From positions 248,001-312,000 of the forward strand of contig NZ_MWWT01000001.1 of the NCBI RefSeq assembly GCF_002259705.1: 64,000 nt of DNA. The letters are read 5' to 3'. Both the position numbers and the translations under genes were made by a program. Positions 27,393 through 36,764 of the stretch are shown piece after piece; the first letter of the stretch is position 1, and every line of letters starts with the position of its first letter. This stretch comes from Alloscardovia macacae. Lineage in GTDB: Bacteria > Actinomycetota > Actinomycetes > Actinomycetales > Bifidobacteriaceae. A model generated the notes under the pieces. It made no database searches, was not told where the DNA came from, and was given only the letters and a program-made list of their open reading frames with translations.

Positions 27393-28835
27393 ATGGCACT
27401 AGAATTTTCTAAAGAGCTGAAGGCTACGCAGACGAACATCCCAGGGCTCGTCGTGTTCGACCTTCCTGTGCATGGTGATAACCGTGGATGGTTTAAGGAG
27501 AACTGGCAGCGTGCGAAGATGACAGGCATAGGACTGCCAGATTTCGGTCCTGTACAGAATAACATCAGCTTTAATACCATGCGTGGTGTGACACGTGGTA
27601 TTCATGCGGAGCCATGGGATAAGTACATCTCCATCGCTACAGGCGAGGTCTTCGGCGCATGGGTGGACTTACGCCCAGGCGAGAGCTTCGGGCAGGTCTT
27701 CACCACGCGTCTCGACCCTTCTAAGGCCATCTTTGTTCCTCGTGGTGTGGGTAACTCATTCCAGACTCTCGTGGATGGCACAGCATACACGTACCTCGTG
27801 AATGCTCACTGGAGCATGGAACAGAAGAAGACATACACCTTCGTGAATCTCTCCGACCCTGAGCTGAACATTCAGTGGCCTATACCTCTGGAAGAGACAG
27901 AACGCTCTGAAGCGGATTTGAACCATCCATTCTTAAAGGATGTCGTCCCTATGGCTCCTAAGCGTACTCTCGTTCTCGGTTCCCATGGGCAGCTGGGGCG
28001 TGCAGTACGTGCTTACGCGGAATCACACGAGCTTTCGGGCTTTGAATATGCAGATGCAGATACGTTCGATATCAGCGATCCGGCTGCATATAACTCTTAT
28101 GACTGGGACCTGTACGGCACTATTATTAATGCTGCTGCTTTTACCGCAGTAGATAAAGCTGAGACTCCAGAAGGACGTAGAGCTGCGTGGAAGGTGAATG
28201 TACAGGGCACTGGATTATTAGCTCAGGTGGCACGGGAGCATAAGATTACTCTCGTACATATATCGAGTGATTATGTCTTCGATGGTGTAGAACAGCCTCA
28301 CACCGAAGAGGAGAGCTTTGCTCCTCTGAGCGTGTATGGTCAGACGAAGGCGGCAGCTGACCAGCTCGTAACCACAGTGCCTTCACACTATATCCTGCGC
28401 TCGAGCTGGATAGTGGGTGACGGAAAGAACTTTGTGACACGCATGGCTGGTCTAGCTAAAGAAGCAAGAGAGAGCGGTTCTGTTACTGCACAAGCTCCTA
28501 CGGATCAGGTGGGTCGTTTGACTTTCGCGGAAGACCTCGCGCGCGCCATCTTCCACCTTCTGGATGCGCGCAGTCCATATGGAACGTATAACATGACCGG
28601 TGAGGGCGATACTGTTTCCTGGCATGATATCGCTGCAGATATATTCGTGCAGATGGGAGCAGAGAGTTCTCTCATAGAAAAGAACTCGGTAGCAGAGTAT
28701 GCGCGAGCGACTGGCGGTGCGATGCGTCCACGAAACTGCACACTGGATTTGACGAAGATAGAAGCGACAGGCTTTACTCCACGAAACTGGCGTGAGCAGC
28801 TAGCGCAGTATGTTCAGAATCTTCAGGAAAACTAA
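27393..28835 (+). CDS. rmlCD: Fused dTDP-4-dehydrorhamnose 3,5-epimerase / reductase
   Basis: A single 480-residue protein joins two steps of dTDP-rhamnose synthesis. Residues 1-180 are RmlC: GDNRGWFKENW, MRGVTRGIHAEPWDKY (catalytic His) and VPRGVGNSFQTL. Residues 188-480 are RmlD: LVLGSHGQLGRAVR binds NADP, then HISSDYVFDG and YGQTKAAAD with the catalytic Tyr and Lys. It begins at ATG 27393, with GAGG about 9 bases upstream, 102 bases after rmlB. rmlA follows after 19 bases. The RmlC part ends in the linker PFLKDVVPMAPKR. The fusion presumably channels the unstable 4-keto intermediate. Confidence 0.93.
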   Translation: MALEFSKELKATQTNIPGLVVFDLPVHGDNRGWFKENWQRAKMTGIGLPDFGPVQNNISFNTMRGVTRGIHAEPWDKYISIATGEVFGAWVDLRPGESFGQVFTTRLDPSKAIFVPRGVGNSFQTLVDGTAYTYLVNAHWSMEQKKTYTFVNLSDPELNIQWPIPLEETERSEADLNHPFLKDVVPMAPKRTLVLGSHGQLGRAVRAYAESHELSGFEYADADTFDISDPAAYNSYDWDLYGTIINAAAFTAVDKAETPEGRRAAWKVNVQGTGLLAQVAREHKITLVHISSDYVFDGVEQPHTEEESFAPLSVYGQTKAAADQLVTTVPSHYILRSSWIVGDGKNFVTRMAGLAKEARESGSVTAQAPTDQVGRLTFAEDLARAIFHLLDARSPYGTYNMTGEGDTVSWHDIAADIFVQMGAESSLIEKNSVAEYARATGGAMRPRNCTLDLTKIEATGFTPRNWREQLAQYVQNLQEN

Positions 28836-28854
28836 ACTATAGAAGGAGCATCTG

Positions 28855-29745
28855 ATGAAGGGCATTATCCTCGCTGGTGGTTCGGGTACTCGTTTGTATC
28901 CGCTGACCACGGTGACATCTAAGCAACTTCTCCCTGTATATGATAAGCCGATGGTGTACTACCCGCTGAGTGTACTGATGATGGCAGGAATACGTGATAT
29001 TCTCATCATCTCCACTCCGCATGATCTTCCGAACTTCGAGCGTTTGCTCGGAACTGGAGAGCAGTTCGGCGTGCACTTCTCGTATAAAGTTCAGCCATCC
29101 CCAGATGGCCTGGCTCAGGCCTTTATCCTCGGTGAAGAGTTCATCGATGGGGACTCCTGCGCGCTTGTTCTGGGAGATAACATCTTCTATGGGAATGGGC
29201 TTGGCCGTGTACTGAAAGAGGCAGCTTCTCTCGACCATGGCGCGCGTGTGTTCGGATATTATGTGGATGACCCAGAGCGTTATGGTGTCGTAGAGTTTGA
29301 CGAGAACCATAAGGCTGTGTCCATAGTAGAAAAGCCAGAGCATCCGAAGACGAATTACGCGGTGACGGGTCTGTACTTTTATGATAACCGTGTTACTGAG
29401 CTGGCTAAGCAGGTGAAGCCGTCCGCCCGTGGTGAGCTCGAGATTACGGATTTGAATCAGATGTATCTAGAAGACGGGTCGCTGAGCGTTCAGACTCTCG
29501 GACGAGGCTATGCATGGCTGGATACGGGGACCATGGATTCGTTGTATGAAGCTGGGGAGTTCGTGCGTACTGTAGAACGTGCTCAGGGTATGCCTATCGC
29601 TGTTCTGGAGGAAATCGCGTATGAGAATGCGTGGATTTCGAAAGAGCAGCTCGTCGAGGCAGCCCAGCGCTATGGGAAGAGCCCTTATGGAGCTCACCTC
29701 AAGCAAGTGGCAGAGAATCGTTATATCGTGACGAATAATAACTAG
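28855..29745 (+). CDS. rmlA: Glucose-1-phosphate thymidylyltransferase
   Basis: RmlA joins dTTP and glucose-1-phosphate to dTDP-glucose, the first step to dTDP-rhamnose. 296 residues, normal length. Start motif [18 protein letters not shown] binds the nucleotide; [19 protein letters not shown] follows; VLGDNIFYG holds the Mg2+-binding Asp; [20 protein letters not shown] is the sugar site. AGAAGGAGC precedes the ATG. It is the last gene of the wzm-wzt-rmlB-rmlCD-rmlA unit and is closed by a 17-bp perfect terminator stem. Confidence 0.97.
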   Translation: MKGIILAGGSGTRLYPLTTVTSKQLLPVYDKPMVYYPLSVLMMAGIRDILIISTPHDLPNFERLLGTGEQFGVHFSYKVQPSPDGLAQAFILGEEFIDGDSCALVLGDNIFYGNGLGRVLKEAASLDHGARVFGYYVDDPERYGVVEFDENHKAVSIVEKPEHPKTNYAVTGLYFYDNRVTELAKQVKPSARGELEITDLNQMYLEDGSLSVQTLGRGYAWLDTGTMDSLYEAGEFVRTVERAQGMPIAVLEEIAYENAWISKEQLVEAAQRYGKSPYGAHLKQVAENRYIVTNNN

Positions 29746-29760
29746 TCCGGCTTTAGCGAC

Positions 29761-29803
29761 GTGAGGGGATGAAAGTTTTATAACTTTCATCCCCTCACTT
29801 TTT
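29761..29803. terminator. Terminator after rmlA
   Basis: GTGAGGGGATGAAAGTT (29761-29777) pairs perfectly with AACTTTCATCCCCTCAC (29782-29798), followed by TTTTTA. It also lies past the end of the convergent glycosyltransferase gene. Confidence 0.93.
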
Positions 29804-29830
29804 ACTTTTGTCTATCGGAGGAGAGAATGG

Positions 29831-31177
29831 TTAGCGACGAAGTATAATTTTCGCGAGATACCTTACTATCTCCCGTCGCCGTGTATCGAGCGGAAAGAGG
29901 CGTTCGAAGATAGCTCTACGTCGTGTTCCAGATTTGAGTATCCGTAGTGATTCTTCATATTCAAGTCGAAGGCGTTCTCGTTCTTCATACTCGTTCCGCT
30001 CACGTTCCTGCACGAGCTCTTCTGTCCTTTTTTCTGCTCGTTTTTCTATCGTATGAATAAGTTCTAAGGTCGTACGATACGCCGGAATGGCTTGTTTATC
30101 TGCTTCAGGTAGGTGCTGTGTGCTGAGAGCGAAGAGCTTCTTCCAGTGTATGTACTGCTCGCTTAGTGGGTAATTCTGGCTATCATATTCGAGCTTTATG
30201 TGTCCGAAGATATGCTCGGATAGACCCTTATACGTATCCGTGAGCCCCCAGGTCATCTGAAGCGTAGCGAGTCCTCGTTCGTGGCTTGCATGGTCGAGTC
30301 GCGTGACGAAATCATCCGTGACTATCATGAGAGCGCGTTCGTGGAAGTGCTGGGCTGCCTGTTCGAGGAAGGAATGTGAAGAGTTCTGCGTATAGCGCTG
30401 TACCGCTGCATCGACGTCATACGCTTGCTGCTGTTCTTCTGCAAAACGGTCAATTTCTACTCTACTGCGTCCAGAGATTCCACGTCCGAAATGATAGCGG
30501 AGTCCTTTTACTTCTGTGAGAGAGTAGAGCGTGTGAGCGTGTGAACATATAGCGAAATATTCGTATGCGTCTTCGAGTTTATTAAGCCGAATATCCTCGA
30601 GCGTGCGGAAAGCTTCTCGGATGAGGCCTCCACGGAATGCTGATGTGATGAGATTCCACGGAATCCATGGAGAGTGTGGTGCGTTAAAGGATGACTGGAG
30701 TATCTGAATATCATGTAGCGTGCCCATCGACGCATTGAGTAATGCTTCGAGGTTTTGTGTCACATCTGCGTCCTCTGAGTTATCGAGTTCGAGACTAGTG
30801 CCATAACGGATAATATCAGCATCAGGGTGATGCGCGATAAACGAGGAGAGAATCTCACATGTGGCTGGCTCTATCGTGTCATCAGCATCGAGAAAAATGA
30901 TAAACTTTCCGCGAGAATGAAGTACTCCAGCAAGCCTCGCGCTATGGCGTCCTTTATTTTCTGGTAGAGAGATTATTTTTACGCGATTATCGTGTGAAGT
31001 CACTGATCTGATGAGTGATGCTGTAGAATCGGTACTCCCATCATCGACTACGAGTATCTCTATGTCCTTGAGAGTTTGGCTCATAGCGCTCTGTAAAGAT
31101 GCCTCGACATAAGATGCGACGTTATAGGAAGGTATCACTATGGACATAGCGGGGATATGTAGTGGTGTACGGGGCAT
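29831..31177 (-). CDS. Family 2 glycosyltransferase with C-terminal coiled coil
   Basis: A 448-residue enzyme with an N-terminal GT-A domain: MSIVIPSYNVASYVEASLQS, ILVVDDGSTDST and IIFLDADDTIE, the last being the DxD that holds the sugar-nucleotide metal. The middle part (residues 150-370) is not recognised. Residues about 375-448 are a charged coiled coil rich in Glu and Arg ending in a basic tail. The start at ATG 31177 has AAAGGAG 5-7 bases upstream; a frame back to 31330 would run into the tRNA-Ser gene. It likely adds one sugar to the surface polysaccharide; donor and linkage are unknown. Confidence 0.85.
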   Translation of the reverse strand: MPRTPLHIPAMSIVIPSYNVASYVEASLQSAMSQTLKDIEILVVDDGSTDSTASLIRSVTSHDNRVKIISLPENKGRHSARLAGVLHSRGKFIIFLDADDTIEPATCEILSSFIAHHPDADIIRYGTSLELDNSEDADVTQNLEALLNASMGTLHDIQILQSSFNAPHSPWIPWNLITSAFRGGLIREAFRTLEDIRLNKLEDAYEYFAICSHAHTLYSLTEVKGLRYHFGRGISGRSRVEIDRFAEEQQQAYDVDAAVQRYTQNSSHSFLEQAAQHFHERALMIVTDDFVTRLDHASHERGLATLQMTWGLTDTYKGLSEHIFGHIKLEYDSQNYPLSEQYIHWKKLFALSTQHLPEADKQAIPAYRTTLELIHTIEKRAEKRTEELVQERERNEYEERERLRLEYEESLRILKSGTRRRAIFERLFPLDTRRREIVRYLAKIILRR

Positions 31178-31263
31178 GCGTTCTCCTTTCTCTACAGTAA
31201 AGCGGAGAATACTGAGAATAAGCTGAGAAAATAAAAAAGGTTTCCATAAAATGGAAACCTTCA

Positions 31264-31351
31264 TGGCGGAGAATACGAGATTCGAACTCGTGAGGGCGTG
31301 AACCCAACACGCTTTCCAAGCGTGCGCCATAGACCACTAGGCGAATTCTCC
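31264..31351 (-). tRNA. tRNA-Ser (GGA)
   Basis: On the minus strand GGAGAAT and ATTCTCC form the acceptor stem and CCA is encoded. The anticodon loop CTTGGAAAG gives GGA, with stems CACGC/GCGTG. A long variable arm typical of serine tRNA and GTTCGAATC in the T loop follow. The length is 88 bases including CCA. Confidence 0.95.
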
Positions 31352-31491
31352 ATTGCGTCTAAATAGACAACTTGAATAGTATAACATACGAAACTAAAAA
31401 AAGTCAATTGGGTGTGTCTGGCGAAAGGAATGACCACTGTGTATTCTAGAAAAGTGGAAGAAATTTGTATAAGAGATGAGAAAGTATAAGT

Positions 31492-34017
31492 ATGAAAACG
31501 TTTCTAGCTGCGCTGATGACTTTGATTACTAGCGTGACGCCATATGCGGTAGCTATAGCTCGTCCGAACACCACGTCCGTATCTAGTGAACAGGCGCAAA
31601 GCGTGGACGTCTCCGAAGCGCGTGCGCAGAAAGAAAATCTTCCAGAAAGTATAGCCGCCGGTATAGCAGATAATGCTACGGTTATATCTTCTCACTATGT
31701 AATGGCAGAAGATGGTTCCCTCCTCCACGCGGATACAGGCGAGCGCGTCACGGATGAGGATGTGGTAGGTACGGAAACTGCAGTTCCTGATCCATTGGCA
31801 CGCACAGGCGGAGAGAGCTTTATTCCTGTTTCTGTAGAATCAGCGCGCGAAGTGCTTGATGGTGAAGAAGGGAAGACTGCTCAGGTTCACTCTGCAGCTT
31901 TTAGCACAGAGGATACGAAAGAAGATGTAGAACCCGTAGGGAACTGGTCGAGTAAGTACGGTGCGTACTGGAGCCAGTATAATGGACAGAAAGCCTTTTT
32001 TAGTAAGGGTGGAAGTCTTTTTGCGTCACCTGCTCGGCAAGTTATCGATGTCTCTGAATGGCAGGGAGACATAAACTGGGATGCTGTAAAAGCTGACGGA
32101 GTAGAGGGGGCTATTATCCGTATCGGGTATGGTCGTACGAATGTGGATAAGAAGGCCATTCGAAACCTGCGAGAAGCACAGCGTGTGGGAATACCTTTCG
32201 GCGTATATCTGTACTCCTACGCAAGTAATGGATCAGAAGCATGGGCAGAAGGTCAGAATGTCGTTCGTATTCTGGGAGAAGCAGGAATAACGAACTCGAA
32301 TCAGATGAAGATGCCCATCTACTATGACCTCGAAAACTGGACATTCAGTGGTCATAAGTACCCTACTGATCCTCATGTGAACGATTCCATAGTGAATAAC
32401 TTCTTTATGAATGTTCAGCTTTCGGGGTATGCGCGAGTAAACGTGTATTCGTACTTGAACCATCTGAATACGGCATTAAATACATCAAATATTCATTCCC
32501 GTACTGCCTGGGTAGCTGCGTATGGTGCGAGTATGAATTTCTCCTTCTCGTCGTATGAACGAGGCTGGCAGTATACGTCGTCTGGATCCGTAAATGGGAT
32601 TACAGGTAATGTGGATATGAACGCGTATCGGTTCTCTGATGATATAACAGTAAATCCGGAGTTTTCAGCATCGTCCTATCCCGTAATGACGCTTCCTGAT
32701 GGGGAGTATTACATTACTACGCGTCTTCGTGATGCATCTTCCTTGGATACAGATGGTCAGTCTATAGGGCTCGGGGCTACTGCTGCTCTGCACCAGTATG
32801 GACATGCTGACTCTCAGAAGTATCGTTTCACGCGTAACGGCGATGGAACATATACCATTATTAACAGCGCATCTGGTTTAGCGCTCGATGTTTATGGCGG
32901 TCAGGCTGCAAATAGTACGAAGATAAACTTATGGTGGCCCACTGCGGGGGCACAGAACCAAAAGTGGATTATTCGTGATACAGGATCTGGATATATGCTC
33001 CAGAGTGCCTTGGGAAATTACGTGCTCGACATTTATGGAGGCTTAGTAGCAGATGGAACGAGCATAGCTCTTTATAAGCCATCTTCTTCTGCTCTGAATC
33101 AGAGGTTTGTTTTTTCCTCCACGCGAGCTATAACTACGGGCACTTCTGTAACTATTCGTACTGCGCTGAATGGTAACATGGCCCTGTCTACGGATTCTTC
33201 TACTCTCGGTGCGCGAGCAAATATACGTGACTATGTATATGGGAATTCTTACCAAGAGTATGTATTCTCTGAGGTGGGTAATGGAATATATTCCATTCGG
33301 AATAAAGCTACGGGGTATGTGATAGATGTATATGGCGGTGGTCATCAAGCGGGTACAGCAGTAGATATCTATGAGAATCGTAACTCTCAGGGGCAGCACT
33401 GGGCAGTTATTTCTGATTCTCAGGGGCAGGTATTCTTTGCTTCGATGCTGTCGGGGAAGCTTATCGATGTATCTAACGCTGCTGCCGTTAGTGGCAATCC
33501 ACTCGTGATGTGGACAGCTACATACGCATTAAATCAGCGATGGGCGCTCTATGCTGTTCCTAAGGGTACTGTAGATGATGGTATATATGCCATTCATAAT
33601 ATGTATCAGCGAGATATAGTGCTTGACGTGTATGGAGCTCGTACTGCGAACTCTACGAATGTAGATGTGTACACATACCGTTCCGGCTCTGCGAACCAGC
33701 AGTGGAGAGTAGTAAATCAAGCTAACGGATACGTGAAGCTCTATGATAGTAACTCTGGAAAAGCTCTCGATGCTCTCGGTGCATCGAGCAGATTAGGTAC
33801 GAACGTGGGTATCTATACAGATATACCGAATGCGAGAAACCAGCTGTGGAAGCCTGTATACCAGACGAACGGTTCATTTGTTCTAGAATCTGCTATGGAC
33901 CCGAACCGTGTGATAGATATCTATGGCGGATATCTGGTAGCTGGAACAAACGTAGAAATCTATGCAAAGGGTAATAACTCTAGTAACCAGCAGTGGGTAT
34001 TTGAGAAGCTCAGGTAG
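31492..34017 (+). CDS. GH25 lysozyme with ricin-type lectin repeats
   Basis: An 841-residue secreted muramidase. The signal peptide is residues 1-23; a variable region runs to about 180. The GH25 domain (residues 183-385) shows QVIDVSEWQGDINWDAV, GAIIRIGYGR, the catalytic DLE in PIYYDLENW, and GITGNVDMNAYR near its end. About 435 residues of beta-trefoil lectin follow, with LDVYGG-type strands and QxW-like motifs (NQKW, GQHW, NQRW, NQQW, NQLW, NQQW), enough for about three trefoils. It should cut peptidoglycan and bind sugars, perhaps its own wall polysaccharide. No wall anchor is seen. It lies alone among polysaccharide genes. Confidence 0.9.
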   Translation: MKTFLAALMTLITSVTPYAVAIARPNTTSVSSEQAQSVDVSEARAQKENLPESIAAGIADNATVISSHYVMAEDGSLLHADTGERVTDEDVVGTETAVPDPLARTGGESFIPVSVESAREVLDGEEGKTAQVHSAAFSTEDTKEDVEPVGNWSSKYGAYWSQYNGQKAFFSKGGSLFASPARQVIDVSEWQGDINWDAVKADGVEGAIIRIGYGRTNVDKKAIRNLREAQRVGIPFGVYLYSYASNGSEAWAEGQNVVRILGEAGITNSNQMKMPIYYDLENWTFSGHKYPTDPHVNDSIVNNFFMNVQLSGYARVNVYSYLNHLNTALNTSNIHSRTAWVAAYGASMNFSFSSYERGWQYTSSGSVNGITGNVDMNAYRFSDDITVNPEFSASSYPVMTLPDGEYYITTRLRDASSLDTDGQSIGLGATAALHQYGHADSQKYRFTRNGDGTYTIINSASGLALDVYGGQAANSTKINLWWPTAGAQNQKWIIRDTGSGYMLQSALGNYVLDIYGGLVADGTSIALYKPSSSALNQRFVFSSTRAITTGTSVTIRTALNGNMALSTDSSTLGARANIRDYVYGNSYQEYVFSEVGNGIYSIRNKATGYVIDVYGGGHQAGTAVDIYENRNSQGQHWAVISDSQGQVFFASMLSGKLIDVSNAAAVSGNPLVMWTATYALNQRWALYAVPKGTVDDGIYAIHNMYQRDIVLDVYGARTANSTNVDVYTYRSGSANQQWRVVNQANGYVKLYDSNSGKALDALGASSRLGTNVGIYTDIPNARNQLWKPVYQTNGSFVLESAMDPNRVIDIYGGYLVAGTNVEIYAKGNNSSNQQWVFEKLR

Positions 34018-34022
34018 AATCA

Positions 34023-34061
34023 AAAGGGTGGCGAGTTTATTAAAACTCACCACCCTTTCTT
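34023..34061. terminator. Bidirectional terminator
   Basis: AAAGGGTGG plus GAGTTT pairs with AAACTC plus CCACCCTTT, with one internal mismatch and an ATTA loop. A CTTTT tail runs on the plus strand and the complementary A-run serves the convergent gene. Confidence 0.85.
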
Positions 34062-35495
34062 TTAGAAGTGCCACTGGCTAGGCTCTATACCTTGCTGGCC
34101 TATGTATTCGCCGTTCGGAACATACGATGGCTGTCCTGGATCTTTCAGATGAGCTGCGCCAAAGCAGTGGGTATTCTGCCCGAAAGTCCAGTCTCCTTCT
34201 ATAGTGACGCTCGCAGCTGCAGCCAGCGAGGGAACTCCATAGGGGAAACGCTCATTAAAGTCATAAATATTCTTATAGTAGCGTGGGTCGAGAGATATGG
34301 AAGGGAAGATATAATTGCCATCTTCCATCTCGTATGCATCTGTGAGATGGAAACGGTCCGAACGCAGAATGAACAAATCCTCGGTCGTCTTCACGGGGAG
34401 GAAACGCGAACGGTTCACCTCGATGCACGTCGCATTATCGAATAAACTGATAGCAGCGCCCATAGCAGTCTCCAGCTGAACGACGCGTGTGCTCGACGGG
34501 TCGGTCGGATCTACAGTCTTATTATTACGAATGACGGGCAGAGGGAGAATGCCATTATATTTTTTCAGTACCTTCTGCAAAGCACTAATGCGAATCCAGA
34601 TGTTATTCGTATTAAAGTAAGGGTGAACCGACTCATTCATAGCACGAGACTTATCCTCAGGATGAACTTGGCTCATTTCGCGTAGAGTAAGATGCCCTGT
34701 TTCGTTATCGATGACGAAATGCCCACCCTTGCGGTCAGCTGCAGTCTTCTTCGAGACTTCCACCATAAAGTCAGACTGAGAGCGTGCGAAGTGTCCGGCG
34801 ATAGTACTTGAAGGCCGAGCTCCGAGATTATCTGAATTTGAGATGAAGATGTACTCTATGCCGTGTTCCTGAAGAGCGTCTAGGATACCAGACTCCCAGA
34901 GTGTGGAGTAGATATCCCCATGCCCTGGAGGGCACCATTCGAGCTCATGATTTTTAGAGAAAGAGACAGGTCTGCCCGTGTGAGCTACGATTTTTGGCTG
35001 CTGATGCTGAACTATCTCGAGAGGAATATCATCTTGATGAAAACGTCGGTTATGGCGTACTACGTTAAGAGATTCCTTTGAGGTGCGGAAAGAATTCATC
35101 AGCACGAGCGGAAGCTGAATCTTATGCAAAGAGCGAGTGCTAATGACCTGGCCGAGAATGATATCGAGAAAACGCATCTGGCGAGCTTTATGACGACGCA
35201 CTGGAAGAAGTGACTTCGGACCTTCAAGACCCATCGATGTGCCAAGGCCGCCATTGAGTTTAATAATGGCAGTCTTTGCGAGAGCATCATGAGCTGTATC
35301 TGAAGGCATAGAATCATAAATATCTGCTACTGATGGGACATCGCTATGAGTGAGTGGGGAGATATCTTCTTCGCGCATCCACCCGGTCTCATCAGTCTGC
35401 CACACGTTATACATGCGCTCGAACTGGGCGATGGCTACGTCCCCAAAGTTCTCGCTGCGCATTTTCTCGATGCACAGGCTGAGGTTATCTGTCAT
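34062..35495 (-). CDS. UTP-glucose-1-phosphate uridylyltransferase, eukaryotic type
   Basis: A 477-residue enzyme of the UDPGP family, unrelated in sequence to bacterial GalU. KLNGGLGTSMGLEGPKS near residue 75 is the nucleotide-binding signature. NSDNLGA, GGHFVIDNE and a C-terminal left-handed helix region (SLDPRYYKNI, VTIEGDWTFGQ) follow. It makes UDP-glucose from UTP and glucose-1-phosphate. In bifidobacteria this type serves galactose metabolism and wall synthesis. Here its neighbours are GtrB and Glf, which use UDP-glucose and UDP-galactose. The start is set at ATG 35495; the longer frame upstream has no support and overlaps the divergent gene. Confidence 0.93.
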   Translation of the reverse strand: MTDNLSLCIEKMRSENFGDVAIAQFERMYNVWQTDETGWMREEDISPLTHSDVPSVADIYDSMPSDTAHDALAKTAIIKLNGGLGTSMGLEGPKSLLPVRRHKARQMRFLDIILGQVISTRSLHKIQLPLVLMNSFRTSKESLNVVRHNRRFHQDDIPLEIVQHQQPKIVAHTGRPVSFSKNHELEWCPPGHGDIYSTLWESGILDALQEHGIEYIFISNSDNLGARPSSTIAGHFARSQSDFMVEVSKKTAADRKGGHFVIDNETGHLTLREMSQVHPEDKSRAMNESVHPYFNTNNIWIRISALQKVLKKYNGILPLPVIRNNKTVDPTDPSSTRVVQLETAMGAAISLFDNATCIEVNRSRFLPVKTTEDLFILRSDRFHLTDAYEMEDGNYIFPSISLDPRYYKNIYDFNERFPYGVPSLAAAASVTIEGDWTFGQNTHCFGAAHLKDPGQPSYVPNGEYIGQQGIEPSQWHF

Positions 35496-35676
35496 GGCTG
35501 AGCCTTTCGCTAGACTGTCATTTTCATCGTGTTCCTTATGTACTAGTGTACTGGGTAGCCTGAAAAGTAGCTGTAGATGTGCTAAGAATCTTCGGATTTC
35601 TGGTATATATACAGGGGAGTTCGGTAGAATGTAACACAGTAGAAAGAGCAGTATAGGTGGAAGTGGTGTCATACAT

Positions 35677-36681
35677 ATGGGTGAACAGATAGCAGCATTC
35701 TCGGATATACAGGATAGAGAGAAGCCAGCTCTAGCGATAGTAGTACCGTGCTTTAACGAATCTGAGGTGCTTGAGAGGACTGCTGAAGTTCTGGCGGAGA
35801 AAGTGCGGGTACTAGTAGGCTCTGGCTTTATTAGCGAAAAGAGCCGCATACTATTCGTGGATGATGGTTCTCGGGATGATACGTGGGAAAAAATAGTATG
35901 GCTTGTGTCCGAAGAGCCAGAGTCTACAGTCTTTTCAGGGATAAAATTCGCTCATAACCGAGGGCATCAGAATGCTGTGTATGCTGGTCTTATGGAAGCG
36001 TATGCTTCTGGATATGACTGCGCAGTATCTATGGATGCGGACTTACAGGATGATCCAAACGCTATAGATGAAATGCTTCGTGAATATAAAACGGGTGCTG
36101 AGATAGTGTATGGTGTGCGAAATAACCGTGATACAGATACCGCATTTAAACGTGGAACAGCACACGCGTTTTACGGTCTTATGTCAGCGCTCGGCACTCA
36201 TACTATTCCTGATCATGCTGACTTCCGCCTTATGGGACGCTGCGCGCTCGCAGCGCTGGGAGAGTACGAAGAGTCAAATCTCTTCCTCCGTGGAATAGTC
36301 CCGGATTTAGGCTTCACTACGGCTAAGGTGTACTATAAGCGTGCAGAGCGTCAAGCTGGACAGTCTAAGTATCCACTCGGCAAAATGATAGGTTTCGCTC
36401 TAGAAGGTATTACATCCTTCTCTGTAAAGCCTATACGCCTGATTATGGTGCTGGGTGGAGTATCATTTGTGCTCGCCGTAGCGGCTCTTATCTACACGCT
36501 GGTATCTTTAGCACAGGGGCATGCTGTAGCAGGATGGACGTCTATAATGGCTTCGATATGGCTGCTCGGGAGCGCATTCCTCGTGAGTCTCGGAATCATA
36601 GGGGAGTACATCGGTAAGATTTATGTCGAAGTGAAGAATAGGCCGAGGTATATCGTCGAGAAGCGTGTAGGGATGGAGTAG
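35677..36681 (+). CDS. GtrB-like polyprenyl-phosphate glycosyltransferase
   Basis: A 334-residue enzyme. Residues 20-240 are a dolichol-phosphate-mannose-synthase-type GT2 domain: IVVPCFNESEVLERT, ILFVDDGSRDDTW, FAHNRGHQNAVYAGL, VSMDADLQDDP and DHADFRLMG. Two membrane helices follow (about 250-275 and 285-310), then the usual GEYIGKIYVEVKNRPRYIV tail. This is the layout of GtrB, which loads glucose onto undecaprenyl phosphate on the inner face. It lies divergent to the UDP-glucose pyrophosphorylase gene, which would supply its donor. GtrA at 41301 and the GtrII-like protein at 18693 would complete the system. Confidence 0.9.
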   Translation: MGEQIAAFSDIQDREKPALAIVVPCFNESEVLERTAEVLAEKVRVLVGSGFISEKSRILFVDDGSRDDTWEKIVWLVSEEPESTVFSGIKFAHNRGHQNAVYAGLMEAYASGYDCAVSMDADLQDDPNAIDEMLREYKTGAEIVYGVRNNRDTDTAFKRGTAHAFYGLMSALGTHTIPDHADFRLMGRCALAALGEYEESNLFLRGIVPDLGFTTAKVYYKRAERQAGQSKYPLGKMIGFALEGITSFSVKPIRLIMVLGGVSFVLAVAALIYTLVSLAQGHAVAGWTSIMASIWLLGSAFLVSLGIIGEYIGKIYVEVKNRPRYIVEKRVGME

Positions 36682-36705
36682 ACATCTCCTAAAATGTAGA
36701 ATTAT

Positions 36706-36745
36706 GAAAAGGTGCTCTTTTCGCATTCGCGATGAGCACTTTTCC
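36706..36745. terminator. Terminator between GtrB and glf
   Basis: GAAAAGGTGCTC (36706-36717) pairs with GAGCACTTTTCC (36734-36745) with one shifted base. It lies between convergent genes and can serve both. Confidence 0.75.
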
Positions 36746-36764
36746 ATAAGTAGGGTTTTATACT

